Assembly: GCF_001712795.1 (NCBI RefSeq)
Contig: NZ_KV757551.1
Coordinates: 1 to 64,000, forward strand
Direction: 5' to 3'
Origin: Nostoc sp. KVJ20
GTDB lineage: Bacteria; Cyanobacteriota; Cyanobacteriia; Cyanobacteriales; Nostocaceae
Length of the DNA: 64,000 nt
Below are positions 44,268 through 53,849 of the stretch, in pieces (within the stretch, counting starts at the first letter, position 1; the number at the start of each line of letters is the position of its first letter). The notes beneath the pieces are model-generated. The model worked only from the letters and a program-made list of their open reading frames with translations. It was not told where the DNA came from and did no database searches. The position numbers and the translations under genes were made by a program.

Positions 44268-45407
44268 TTAAGCCAGTAGTGACGAACACAATTTGTCTTC
44301 GAGTTCGATTTCGCGCTCTTGAGTGGCGATAATAGCCTGAGTGATGACGCGTTGGCTATCAAAACCGACTGCGTGTAATTGCAACCACTGTTGAGCTTCA
44401 TTACCTTCGCGGAGGATTTTGTGCAAAGGGGAAAGGAAACAGCTAAAGCCTCGTTGTTTGGCGATCGCCCAAACATCTTGGTACATTTCAGAAATCCAAT
44501 CTCTGGCTAGGATATTTCTGCCATCTTGCCAATGCCTCAACTGAGCATCAAGACTACCAGCAGCAGATGCAGCTTCGTTCTCAGCAGTCAAGGTGACGAG
44601 TTCTTCAGCAGAAAAGGTACTTTGGATTAATGGATCGATACTAGGATTTTCGATTACTTGCAACAAACGCGCTTCTAATAAAGCAGTAATCGCTAGCAAG
44701 GCAATGGGATCTGTGACTAAATCACAAATTCGCAATTCTAGGCGATTCAAGTCGTGGGGACGGCGATCGCCATTTGGCCGTACTGATGCCCACAAATGCC
44801 GCACATTTTGCATGGTTCCGGCAACGAGTTGATCTTCCACCCACTGAATATGATCGGCGTGGCTGGCAAATAACGGCACATGGCTAGGCGTTTGTGGGAA
44901 GACGCCCCAACGGGTGGAGTGATAGCCAGTAGCTTTGCCATCAAGGAAGGGAGATGAGGCGCTGAGGGCGAGAAATAGAGGTGCTTCCATGCGGATCACG
45001 CGACACGCCCGCATTAATACTTCTGGATCGCTGATGCCTATATTGATGTGTACGCTAGCGGTAACTACTTTCGTCCCGTAGGTGTTCTCAATGTAGTCAT
45101 GATAGGGGTTTGCTGGATCGGAACGGAGAAAGCGATCGCTCCCACCCAAAGATAAAGTACTCCCTGGTATTAAGGTGTAATCGCCCAAACGATTGAGGTA
45201 GTTTCGTAACTCCCGCCGAGGACGCAGCAAGGCACACAATAAATTTTCGTAATTATGGGATGGTTGGGTTATATACTCGACGTTGCGGCTATCTGGTTCG
45301 CGCATAAATCCATCCAAAGCCGCAACAATTTTGTCGGAGAGACCGACGATTTCACCTTGAGGCGTGCCAGTGTACATCTCAATCTCAAAGCCTTTTAATA
45401 AGACCAC
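44268..45407 (-). CDS. gshA: Glutamate-cysteine ligase, cyanobacterial type
   Basis: First enzyme of glutathione synthesis, joining glutamate and cysteine with ATP. 379 residues of the GCS2 family in its cyanobacterial form: KGFEIEMYTGTPQGEIVGLSDK at the start, YITQPSHNYENLL, GSTLSLGG, TASVHINIGI and RLELRICD. The start is GTG 45407, 6 nt after GAGGAG. It fits with the GST and peroxiredoxins 7-9 kb away but is not in an operon with them. Confidence 0.95.
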   Translation of the reverse strand: MVLLKGFEIEMYTGTPQGEIVGLSDKIVAALDGFMREPDSRNVEYITQPSHNYENLLCALLRPRRELRNYLNRLGDYTLIPGSTLSLGGSDRFLRSDPANPYHDYIENTYGTKVVTASVHINIGISDPEVLMRACRVIRMEAPLFLALSASSPFLDGKATGYHSTRWGVFPQTPSHVPLFASHADHIQWVEDQLVAGTMQNVRHLWASVRPNGDRRPHDLNRLELRICDLVTDPIALLAITALLEARLLQVIENPSIDPLIQSTFSAEELVTLTAENEAASAAGSLDAQLRHWQDGRNILARDWISEMYQDVWAIAKQRGFSCFLSPLHKILREGNEAQQWLQLHAVGFDSQRVITQAIIATQEREIELEDKLCSSLLA

Positions 45408-45637
45408 CTTGTTCTCCTCGGCTCTCTCTACCTATAAATTGTATCGAATAAGACGAATCTCTGGATCTATCTTTCAGTTAATCAAAGGTTAAGAATCATT
45501 TAATTGCCAACTCAGGCCAAATCAGGATGACAGATTTCTGGGCTGTCTTCCGAATTATTACTATTTAAGTATGAAAAATATCCTAGTACAACACGGCAGA
45601 AATAAACCAATCATTCCCGAAACACTTATGCTGTATT

Positions 45638-45670
45638 CATTTTTAATTTTTAATTTTTAATTTTTAATTC
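45638..45670. repeat. Short tandem repeat (tttttaa)n
   Basis: Four tandem taattttt units lie just downstream of the PLD-family gene. No coding potential. Confidence 0.85.
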
Positions 45671-45692
45671 CGCCTTGCGGTACTAGTGTGGG

Positions 45693-47522
45693 TTAAGGGC
45701 GGTACAAAATAAAATCATTGCGTGAATCACTCTCTTGAACAATCTTGAGACGTATAAACTGCGCCCATACTTCATCAGTAAGTAAATTTAAAGCAGTTTT
45801 GGGATTGTTAATTGCGATCGCGCTGATAACTTTCCGCCATCCCTGTTGCAATTGCTCAAGAAAAGTCTCTTCTATAGAAACTTGACTCAGCAACGAAAGT
45901 GCAGTTTTAAAACTTGCTGAATCATCTGATAAATTTTTCAACTTTAATCCCTGTAGTGCTAGATTCAACCATACAGGCAAAAGTTCAAACCAATTATTTT
46001 TCTGTATCTCTTTGAGTGCAATATCTTCCATACCTAGCGCACCCCACACACATAAAGTCTCTACAGCCAGTTGATAATCGCGGTTTTCTAGAGCATTTTG
46101 CCATAAATTTTGAGCGTGATTTTGGAAGCGATTCGCGAGAAATTCATACGCTTCTTGGACTTGATGGGGAATTGTAACTTTATAAACTGACTCGCCTCGT
46201 GGTAAATAATCGCCGCGATAAGATAGCCAGTTATGAGATCCGCAAAGATGGATTTCTTTATCAACTATTACTTCTTTAACATGGGAATCTCCCAACAAAA
46301 AAACCTGTACGGATGGTAAACCATCAGGTGTTTTGATCGCTCGAAGTTTTTTCTCTACTTCTGGTGGAATTGGTTTATCTTCATCTTGTCGCCGCGCAAT
46401 TCCATGTCCAATTAAAATCCAAACTCCGCGATTAGCTAATTTCTGTAACAGAGTTAAAAATTTTTCATTGACGACTGTCTGATTCACCCAAGGAGAATAG
46501 ATTATAACTTGACTTTTAGCCGAATTTAAAACTTCTGAAAAAACTTGGCTAATTTGTCCATCGCGTAACTGTACGGCTTCACCTAGCACTTTAGATTTAT
46601 CTATTTTATCACTAGCTTTAGCAGCAATCTCTAGCGCTTTTTTACGAATATTTTCGAGTCTAGCCTCTATTTCAGTATTTTTCTGCTTAAGAATGGCTTC
46701 ACGTTCAAAATTTATGGCTTCCGTTGACAATTTACATAATGCTTGCAAAGATATTTTGCCTTCATTATGTAGCACTTCTAACCAATTGGATGCTGACTCT
46801 AAAATTTGCTTTCCGTTTCTTATTTGAATGCTCAATTTATCTTCAAGGGCATCGAAGATAACGAAAAGCGATATCTTTCTCCAAATTTTTTGAGTCGAAG
46901 CAAGCACTTTACAGGAAGTGACGATTTTTCCCTCTTCTGGTAAATGAAGTGCTAAACCTGAAGCTTGAATATTTTTTTGTATTTTCTCAAGTGGTAAGGA
47001 AGCAATATCAGCAATTGTATTATCAATAGTTATAAAGTCTGCCAAATCAGGCAAATTTATCACTGTTTCATTTAAAGATTCAGATTGAAAGGTAATCTTG
47101 TCGCTTAAAGGGTCTGTAATGGCGTTGATTTGTATAGGATATGGTGGCTGTGGCACAGATCCTTTTTCATAAAATGAGCGACCTTCAGGAGTAACTGTTA
47201 GTGGCGATGTTGGTGATAAAGTTTGTAATGAACGAAGAGTTGCAGTAGTAGTTTTAATAAATACAGAATCAAGCCCAAGTACAGAGGCTAATTCATCTTC
47301 TGTTGGTGGAGGTTGGAATTCAATAGCAGCGCGGATGATAAATTCTTCGAGGACGTTAAACTGGCGGGGTTCCTTGATATTTAGTTCTACAGGAGTTTGA
47401 CGTAAGCTATAACGAAATTGACGCGCTGTTAAAACTGACAAACTAGGACTTTGCGCTTCAATTTCATCTACAAAATTCTTGAGATTGTCGTCAATCGGTT
47501 TAGCAGAAGAGGCGAAAAACAT
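45693..47522 (-). CDS. Phospholipase D-like (HKD) domain protein
   Basis: 609-residue protein whose middle (about residues 345-480) is a PLD-superfamily domain. SQVIIYSPWVNQTVV leads in, and SHVKEVIVDKEIHLCGSHNW gives one HxK(x)4D-like motif near residue 412 followed by GSHN. Only one such motif is visible, so a nuclease would act as a dimer. The N-terminal 200 residues look like a winged-helix or scaffold region with a coiled coil (about 275-310). ATG 47522 is chosen because a 25-codon stump at 53772-53849 starts at the same point ([16 protein letters not shown] against MFFASSAKPIDDNLKN) at the end of the large helicase gene. Helicase plus PLD pairs occur in phage-defence loci; function here is inferred. 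Confidence 0.78.
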   Translation of the reverse strand: MFFASSAKPIDDNLKNFVDEIEAQSPSLSVLTARQFRYSLRQTPVELNIKEPRQFNVLEEFIIRAAIEFQPPPTEDELASVLGLDSVFIKTTTATLRSLQTLSPTSPLTVTPEGRSFYEKGSVPQPPYPIQINAITDPLSDKITFQSESLNETVINLPDLADFITIDNTIADIASLPLEKIQKNIQASGLALHLPEEGKIVTSCKVLASTQKIWRKISLFVIFDALEDKLSIQIRNGKQILESASNWLEVLHNEGKISLQALCKLSTEAINFEREAILKQKNTEIEARLENIRKKALEIAAKASDKIDKSKVLGEAVQLRDGQISQVFSEVLNSAKSQVIIYSPWVNQTVVNEKFLTLLQKLANRGVWILIGHGIARRQDEDKPIPPEVEKKLRAIKTPDGLPSVQVFLLGDSHVKEVIVDKEIHLCGSHNWLSYRGDYLPRGESVYKVTIPHQVQEAYEFLANRFQNHAQNLWQNALENRDYQLAVETLCVWGALGMEDIALKEIQKNNWFELLPVWLNLALQGLKLKNLSDDSASFKTALSLLSQVSIEETFLEQLQQGWRKVISAIAINNPKTALNLLTDEVWAQFIRLKIVQESDSRNDFILYRP

Positions 47523-47586
47523 CAACGTAACAAGATGGGATAATTTAATTTGTACAAATACTTGTAACCCATGAGGCAAAATACTT

Positions 47587-48465
47587 TTATGCTTTCAACA
47601 AGGCTTGGCGACGACTAGCCCACCAAGCAAATCCAGCACCAGTGAAAAACATTAGCAGACCATAAATTGCCCCAGGAATGGCCATTGTGGGAGTATTCAG
47701 CAGCGTAGGTGTAGAAGCGATCGCGATCGCCAGTGTCCCATTTTGAATTCCTACTTCTACTGTAATTGCCGTAACGCGTTTTTCTCCTAATCGGGTTAAA
47801 GTAGCGATCGCAAAACCTAAAGCCATTGCAACCACATTCAAAACCAGAGTTGCCAAGCCTACATCTATTACGTAAGAAACAAAATTATTCCGTTCTCGCA
47901 GCAGCACTCCAGTAATTACCACCGCCAGGAAAAATAAAGACAGCCACTTCACAGGTTTATCTGCCTTGTCTGCCAGCCCCGGTGCATATCGCTTGGCTAT
48001 CATCCCAATTGCTATAGGTAGAAGTGTAATCACCGCAATCTGCAAAACAGTGTTTAAGAAAGGTAACTGTAGTGTTGTTCCTTCCCCCAAAAATCTCTGC
48101 ATGGACAAATTTACTACCAGAGGAATCGTAAAAACAGTAATGAAACTACTAATAGCTGTTAGCGTCACAGAAAGAGCAACATCACCCCCGGCTAAAAACG
48201 TAATCATATTAGAAGTAGCGCCACCGGGACAGGCTGCTAAAATCATCACACCTACTGCTAATTGTGGTTCAAGGGGAAACACCGACGCAATGCCAAAGCC
48301 CACAATCGGCAACATGATCAACTGCGCCACCAAGCCAATCACCACCGCTTTGGGATAGATTACAACTCGCTTGAAGTCCTCTAGGGTCAAGGTTAACCCC
48401 ATGCCTAACATGATAATAAATAGAGCTAGGGGCAGAAAAACAGCCGTCAGAAAATTTGCTTCCAT
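47587..48465 (-). CDS. Bile acid:sodium symporter (BASS) family transporter
   Basis: 292-residue membrane protein with about nine to ten helices. Family signs are the first helix FLPLALFIIMLGMGLTLTLEDFKRV, LAACPGGATSNMITFLAGGDVALSVTLTA with the sodium-binding region, and VEVGIQNGTLAIAIA in the second crossover. Cyanobacterial and plant members carry organic acids with sodium (for example pyruvate or 2-keto acids) rather than bile acids; the substrate is not predictable. It sits between the PLD gene and the usher operon, apparently unrelated to both. Confidence 0.92.
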   Translation of the reverse strand: MEANFLTAVFLPLALFIIMLGMGLTLTLEDFKRVVIYPKAVVIGLVAQLIMLPIVGFGIASVFPLEPQLAVGVMILAACPGGATSNMITFLAGGDVALSVTLTAISSFITVFTIPLVVNLSMQRFLGEGTTLQLPFLNTVLQIAVITLLPIAIGMIAKRYAPGLADKADKPVKWLSLFFLAVVITGVLLRERNNFVSYVIDVGLATLVLNVVAMALGFAIATLTRLGEKRVTAITVEVGIQNGTLAIAIASTPTLLNTPTMAIPGAIYGLLMFFTGAGFAWWASRRQALLKA

Positions 48466-48520
48466 CCGTAACCCGCGTTGGTAACAATAAAAGTGCCTCT
48501 GGATTGTACCGTGTTTCCCC

Positions 48521-51160
48521 TTAGGGAATTGATGGCTGTTGCAAATTAAGCTCTTGAAATGGTTCAGAAGACTCTTCTAATTTCAAGCTACCGGCAGATT
48601 TACCGTTGATTTGTAGAGTGTATTTACCCTGCGGCAAGCCTTCTAAATAATAGACTCCAGCACCGTTGGTAACAGAAAAACGCCGAGTCCCCTCATCTGG
48701 TTGTATGGCTTCTACCCGTGCGCCTACGATCGCTTGACCTTGAGTATCGGTGACTACCCCCGATCGCGTGTAAGAACGAATGAGCGGAATCATCACAGAG
48801 GTGTAACTACCAGCAATCACATCAACGGCTAAAGACTCAACCGCAGCCTGCCAATCAGGCGGTAAACCTGCTGGATCGAGATCGAGGCGATAAACGCCAG
48901 GAGACATCCTTACTAAAGTGCGATCGCCTTGAATTTGTGGTAAAAACGACTTCAGAGGTTTATTGTTCAAAGTCAACAATAAATCAGCGTTATCTGTATA
49001 AACTTCTTCCCCTCCATCTTGTTTGCCGTTATTATTCCGGTCAAAAAATGGCTTAATTGACAGTCCACCTTGTGTACGGAAGTAATTAGAACGGCGATCG
49101 CCTGGACTAATACCCCCTTGTAAATTCAGGCTAGAAGCTAAATCTATGCTGAAAGTTGCTTCATCGGAACTTGCCGATACTCCTTGATAACGCGCCCGTA
49201 ATAGCAAACCTGGTAAAACTGTTGTTGATAATGTCGCTAACAGTCCGCTACCCTGAGAACCAGTTCCATAACCCAACTGTATTTCCCACCTATAAATACC
49301 ATCAATCGCCTGTTGTTGTGAACGATACCGCCAACTCACACTTAACAAGCTGTCGCTACGATTTTGATTCTGTGTTTCATAATTTAATAGCAGTGAATTG
49401 CCACTATTAGAAAAACTATTTTTAGAAAATTTGTAAGTCAATTCCGACAAACTGCCAATTTCATTACCGCGTTGCGTTAATTCTAGTCTCCCAAGACGTT
49501 GCAGCAAATTCCAGCGCAGACGGTTTTTAGTATCTAAGCTGACACGGGCAAAGGTAAAGGCATCTTTGCCACTCAAGTTAATTTGCATTCCGCCAGATGT
49601 TGCATCAGCTGTGTCAGTACTAGTGAATAAGGTGAATTGAGGTAAAACTCGCCAATCTAGATTAAAACGGCTAGACAAGCGATCGCTAATAAATGCAGCA
49701 CTCAAGCTAGAAGATGGATTATAGCGAATATCTGTATTGACATCCCACTTATTACCCGTCAGTGCCGAAACTGCTACCTGCAAAGGTAACTTGCCCGGAC
49801 GCCAAAATAATTCTGCTAAGGCTCTAGGCGATTCGTCATACACTCCACCTAAGCCTACTGTCAGATTTTCCGATAAACCCCAACGCCCAGCAATTCCGCC
49901 CCGAAAGTCAGAAAAGTTACCCAACAAACTTTGATTTCCCACAAAATCCCGTCGTAAGCCACCAGAAACGATTAATGCTGAAGCACCTGCTGGTAATTGT
50001 CCTGGGACTGTAGAAAAAGTAGCCTGTTGAATTTCTGGTTGTGCGGTGAGTCGTCCTTGGGGATAAAGCAAGACGCGATAATTGTTGCCTAAAAATTGAT
50101 TTTGGCTTTTAATATTTTCAAAGCGGTAAATGCCAGAAGAATCAACTAAAATTTCGGCAATCACGCGATCGCCAAAACCTTGTACCAACCGCACTAATGT
50201 ACCTGGTTCAGCCTTACCAGAAATTGTCCGTCCAATAGCATCTGCTTGTAAACGTTGGCGAGGATCGGAAGAACCGCCACTGAATGGTTGAGGTGGTACA
50301 AACCCCTGTCGTTGAATAGATGTAAAACCCCAATAGTCTCCTGTTCCTTGAGTCTGCCAAAAGGTTGGCTGGGAACCCATAAAATAATCGGCTGAATTAG
50401 TTTGTCGGAGAAACTGCGCTTCGGCAATATTCCAAGTTTGTGGATTTTGTAAATTTGGTTGATCAGTGCGGATGAACCATGAACCACCAAAAGCACTACC
50501 AACAGCCAGGAAATCACCTCTATAATTTGTTGATCTGGTAGCGCTACCGCTAGCATTTACCTTTTGTTCAATTGCGGCGACACTAAACTTTTGAGGTGCA
50601 ATGTGTGGTAATCCTTCTAGTTGAATTGGAGTTTCCGTTTCTGCCAGTTTGCCACTAGATTGATCTAATACTGGAACATCTAAAACTATGGCGTATTCAT
50701 TGATATCAAATTTCGCAGTTACGCCAAATAGAGTTTGTAAATCTTGAATTGTAAAGACTAATCCTAATTCTGGATCAGTACGAAGTTTTTTTGGATCAAT
50801 GCGAGTCACAACACCAGGCGATCGCACTTCTAATTGCCCATCAGGTAAAGTGGTAATATTTAATTTCAACCCTTGAATTACAGCATCATAGGGTAACAGC
50901 CAATTTGCAAAATCAATTGCTTCAGAACCATCTTCTTGACCACGCACTAAAACGCTAGGATTGACATTGCGGTTCCCTACATTCAATCCTACGGGAAAAA
51001 CTTTAAATTCAGAATTCTGAGCTAATTGGGTACTTATAGGCGTTTGTGGATTTGAAATCGCAGGTATATCTGCCTTCGCTGGGGCGATCGTAATTTGACA
51101 GATAAGAGCGATCGCAGCTAGCAGAGATTTTCCTCTACTAGTTAATAATCGAAATTGCAC
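48521..51160 (-). CDS. Outer-membrane usher-like protein of a chaperone-usher fibre system
   Basis: 879 residues, GTG start at 51160. A signal peptide (about 1-30, cut near APAKADIP) is followed by an N-terminal domain, then a long beta-strand-rich region (about 230-680, alternating residues, NYRVLLYPQGR, GGLRRDFVGNQSLLGNFSDFRGGIAGRWG) like the pore of fimbrial ushers. The C-terminus is a carboxypeptidase-regulatory-like beta sandwich (VVTDTQGQAIVGARVEAI). It is the last gene after a periplasmic chaperone and two small exported subunits. The call rests on fold-like features plus this operon order. Confidence 0.8.
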   Translation of the reverse strand: MQFRLLTSRGKSLLAAIALICQITIAPAKADIPAISNPQTPISTQLAQNSEFKVFPVGLNVGNRNVNPSVLVRGQEDGSEAIDFANWLLPYDAVIQGLKLNITTLPDGQLEVRSPGVVTRIDPKKLRTDPELGLVFTIQDLQTLFGVTAKFDINEYAIVLDVPVLDQSSGKLAETETPIQLEGLPHIAPQKFSVAAIEQKVNASGSATRSTNYRGDFLAVGSAFGGSWFIRTDQPNLQNPQTWNIAEAQFLRQTNSADYFMGSQPTFWQTQGTGDYWGFTSIQRQGFVPPQPFSGGSSDPRQRLQADAIGRTISGKAEPGTLVRLVQGFGDRVIAEILVDSSGIYRFENIKSQNQFLGNNYRVLLYPQGRLTAQPEIQQATFSTVPGQLPAGASALIVSGGLRRDFVGNQSLLGNFSDFRGGIAGRWGLSENLTVGLGGVYDESPRALAELFWRPGKLPLQVAVSALTGNKWDVNTDIRYNPSSSLSAAFISDRLSSRFNLDWRVLPQFTLFTSTDTADATSGGMQINLSGKDAFTFARVSLDTKNRLRWNLLQRLGRLELTQRGNEIGSLSELTYKFSKNSFSNSGNSLLLNYETQNQNRSDSLLSVSWRYRSQQQAIDGIYRWEIQLGYGTGSQGSGLLATLSTTVLPGLLLRARYQGVSASSDEATFSIDLASSLNLQGGISPGDRRSNYFRTQGGLSIKPFFDRNNNGKQDGGEEVYTDNADLLLTLNNKPLKSFLPQIQGDRTLVRMSPGVYRLDLDPAGLPPDWQAAVESLAVDVIAGSYTSVMIPLIRSYTRSGVVTDTQGQAIVGARVEAIQPDEGTRRFSVTNGAGVYYLEGLPQGKYTLQINGKSAGSLKLEESSEPFQELNLQQPSIP

Positions 51161-51364
51161 AAATTTTTTAGTTCTCAGTCAAATCTCTTATAAAAATAGA
51201 GACATTGCAATGCGATGTCTCTACAACATATAATTCCCAAGCAGCAGGCAAAATTATCGATATTAATCCTGTATTTTACAGCAAGACTAATTCTCGGAAA
51301 TCAGGCTACAGATGCCAGATTTAATTTTAATTTATTAATTACGAATTACGAATTTTTACACAAA

Positions 51365-52192
51365 CTATTTATTTTGTAATGTAGCTGCTTGTGTAGGAAT
51401 AGTAATATTTAGATTGAAAGGCAACTTACTTTTTTTACTGTCTTCACCCCAAAACAACTCACCACTAAGCTGATATTGACCGGGTTTGAGGGCTGGTTGG
51501 CCTTTGCTGGGGTAATTTAATAAGAAATTGCGATCGCTATTTGCCACCACAGCATTAGCATCTACCTGTCCAGTTTTGACAACAGTTTGCCCTTGACGTA
51601 AAGTCCAATTTAAGCTAGGTAAAACAGTTGCTTGACCGTTATTGCGAACTAAAATTTGAATTTGTTTTTGCTCTGGGTTAAAGCTGGCACTATCAATTGC
51701 TAATTGTGGAGAAAGATTGCCTTTTCTAACATAGAATGTAACGCCAATTCGTGCCACTAAAGTAACGTTATTACCAGCAGCATCTTTTGATTCAGTGAGA
51801 GTTTCATTAAACACTACCGCACGATATTCCCCGTCAGGTAAATTAGGAGCCAAGCGGCTAATGAGGCGTACCCGCCGAACTTCTCCTGGTTTGACAGTCA
51901 ACTCACGCGGTGAAAATTGTAGATATTTTGTCAGGTCACTGGGGCTAGAGGATAAGGTTTGAAACCCTGCATCACGGCTATATGTGAAAGGTTGAGCATA
52001 GATCCGAATCCGAGAAGGAGTCTTACTGGTATTGGAAATTGTAATCATTCCTTGGGCTTGTCCGCGTTCTGCCTTGGCTTCAATCACCAGAGGAGAAACA
52101 CTCATTTGTGCTTTAGCTGCAACAGGAAACAAAATTAGGGCGAATAAGCCAGCACTAACAGCAGCTAGAGAGCGCCAATTGTTATTGAGCAT
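51365..52192 (-). CDS. Periplasmic pilus-assembly chaperone (PapD-like)
   Basis: 275-residue exported protein with a signal peptide (AAVSAGLFALILFPVAAKAQ). The mature start MSVSPLVIEAKAERGQAQGMITISNTSKTPSRIRIY is the first immunoglobulin-like domain of fimbrial chaperones. KPGEVRRVRLISRLAP and PDGEYRAVVFNE match the conserved subunit-binding and domain-hinge strands. It should cap and fold the small exported subunits encoded upstream and pass them to the usher downstream. Confidence 0.88.
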   Translation of the reverse strand: MLNNNWRSLAAVSAGLFALILFPVAAKAQMSVSPLVIEAKAERGQAQGMITISNTSKTPSRIRIYAQPFTYSRDAGFQTLSSSPSDLTKYLQFSPRELTVKPGEVRRVRLISRLAPNLPDGEYRAVVFNETLTESKDAAGNNVTLVARIGVTFYVRKGNLSPQLAIDSASFNPEQKQIQILVRNNGQATVLPSLNWTLRQGQTVVKTGQVDANAVVANSDRNFLLNYPSKGQPALKPGQYQLSGELFWGEDSKKSKLPFNLNITIPTQAATLQNK

Positions 52193-52373
52193 ATTTATAA
52201 ATATGGCAGGATTGTCGATTTAATTCCTGATTTATAATTCCCAAAAGCAGACTTATTTTATCTCTGGGTAATCAGAAAAATATCTTGTCGCTTGAAGATT
52301 TATTCTCTAGCGACAAGATATTCAGCAATTATTTTTCTCAATCAATCTGAAGGGAAACTGGAAAAATTTTAGA

Positions 52374-52847
52374 CTATGGCACGATAGTCAAGGTTGTCAC
52401 ATAGCTGTAGCTTCCAGGAACAAGAGGACTGCCTTTATCTACAATCATGTCTATATCCAAAGGTAAACCGCTACCTCCTGGCAGGAATACAGGATTATTA
52501 TTCTGAGAATCCGTATAGCCAAAAGATGAGTTGATTATCCCAACAGAGTGAATGGGTGTAAAGCTAGGGCCCCCAGTCTGCTGTGGTTTAGATATACTCA
52601 CTCTGGCACCTTGGTTACAGCTAACAAAAACTTTACCAAATTGGCCTCCGGCAAATCCACCCGCTAGTGTAGTTGGATTAGTCGGCTGGTTGAGTCCCAA
52701 TTTACCAGGAATAATTTGATCGAAGTTGCAGACACCACCGACATTTGCTGTAAAGGGAACATCAGCAGTTTGTGCCATTGTTTTGGGTGCAACAGCAACA
52801 GAACCAACAATTATCAAAGCAGCGGTTAATAAAGAACGACGAATCAT
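52374..52847 (-). CDS. Small exported fibre subunit (pilin-like)
   Basis: 157-residue secreted protein with a signal peptide cut after TMAQ and a mature part starting TADVPFTANVGGVCNF. Two cysteines (VCNFDQ and VSCNQG) could form the disulfide usual in fimbrial subunits. The protein ends SYSYVTTLTIVP, shared in form with the next gene (IYSYIVTLTIAP), an edge-strand pattern. ATG 52847 follows GAAGGATTTAAA; an upstream in-frame ATG at 52880 has no site. Subunit of the chaperone-usher fibre is inferred from context. Confidence 0.75.
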   Translation of the reverse strand: MIRRSLLTAALIIVGSVAVAPKTMAQTADVPFTANVGGVCNFDQIIPGKLGLNQPTNPTTLAGGFAGGQFGKVFVSCNQGARVSISKPQQTGGPSFTPIHSVGIINSSFGYTDSQNNNPVFLPGGSGLPLDIDMIVDKGSPLVPGSYSYVTTLTIVP

Positions 52848-52907
52848 TTTTAAATCCTTCTCAAATGAATTAGAGTTCAATCAAACGAAGTCTCAACAAA
52901 AAAGCAG

Positions 52908-53402
52908 TTATGGTGCGATGGTTAAGGTGACAATGTAGCTATAAATTCCTGGCGTAAATGCTACTGGTCGTTCTACTAATAAATTCACCTCTAGATTGGT
53001 ATTACCTGCTGGCAAAGTTGCGCTTCCACCACCAACATCACTGCGAACATTGGTAGAACCAAATTTTAAAAAGCCAATGTGCGTTGTCCCAGATGGATCG
53101 GCACTAGGACCAGATACAAGCCTGGGGGGAGAAACAGTAACGGTTGCAGATGTGCTGTTTTGTACACCTATAGTGGCGGGAGTTTGTGATTCCAACTTTG
53201 TCGAAATTCCACTAGAATTGCCAGAAATAGTTGCTTCAGCAGTACCAGGGGCAGAAGAACTAAAGCTAGCTTCAGCTGGAACTGTTCCACTGAAAGGAAC
53301 ATCTGCACTTTGAGCTAGCACAGCTTGATCTAGAACGAATGCCTGCACGCTTAATGCACTTGCCAGCACCAGGCTAGAGGTTAACGCTAGACGGTAAAGC
53401 AT
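52908..53402 (-). CDS. Small exported fibre subunit (pilin-like), cysteine-free
   Basis: 164 residues. A signal peptide (about 1-31, ending VLAQ) is followed by SADVPFSGTVPAEASF, similar to the mature start of the next gene (TADVPFTANVGGV). The rest is Ser/Thr/Gly-rich beta sequence ending GIYSYIVTLTIAP. It lacks cysteines, unlike its neighbour. Probably the first gene of the fibre operon. The paralogy of the two subunits is clear at both ends. Confidence 0.75.
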   Translation of the reverse strand: MLYRLALTSSLVLASALSVQAFVLDQAVLAQSADVPFSGTVPAEASFSSSAPGTAEATISGNSSGISTKLESQTPATIGVQNSTSATVTVSPPRLVSGPSADPSGTTHIGFLKFGSTNVRSDVGGGSATLPAGNTNLEVNLLVERPVAFTPGIYSYIVTLTIAP

Positions 53403-53771
53403 AAAGAAGTTAACTAATTACTTAGCGTTGTCTTATCTCAGTGCTTCTATTAAATTAACTATCAAATACTACGTTATCGACCGCATAAATACGATACTTG
53501 TATCTTTAGAAGCAAATTCCGTTAAGATACTTAGCCCAAGTTACGTTTATGAAATTTAGGTTTTCTGCATCTGTCGATTGATGTCATGCTTACGCACGCT
53601 ACTTTACAGAGTGGTTCAGAACCGAGATTTAGTAGCGAAAAATGCTAGTTCTGGTGAGGTTATACCAATTCAATTGATGATTGTAAAATATCCTTGGCTA
53701 AAGACGCGGTGAATTGCGTTTCTATAGATGTTTACTTGTCGCATTCTTTTTTAAAATTAGTATTAGTTTGA
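53403..53771. other. Intergenic region with decayed repeat
   Basis: The upstream region of the fibre operon. 53690-53730 (ggctaaagacgcggtgaattgcgtttctatag) resembles an arm of the MITE-like element at 27907. No gene is seen. Confidence 0.45.
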
Positions 53772-53849
53772 CTAGGCGATCGCCTCAACTTTATCTACCC
53801 AATTTTTGAGATTGTCATTAATAGGTTTAGCTGAAGAGGCGAGAAACAT
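53772..53849 (-). pseudogene. 5' stump of a PLD-family gene overlapping the helicase stop
   Basis: A 25-codon frame ([16 protein letters not shown] to VEAIA, stop at 53772) starts inside the last codons of the helicase gene (23-nt overlap, GGAGG 8 nt before the ATG). It matches the first 23 codons of the intact PLD gene at 47522 (MFFASSAKPIDDNLKNFVDEIEA). After that the similarity stops at a HIP1 octamer and a decayed repeat. This is best read as the remains of a second or original copy. Confidence 0.8.

Noticed and set aside
53772..53849. Independent small-protein gene rather than a PLD stump
   Set aside because: Its codons match the N-terminus of the PLD gene almost one for one and it stops where a HIP1 site and a decayed repeat begin; a stump is the simpler explanation.
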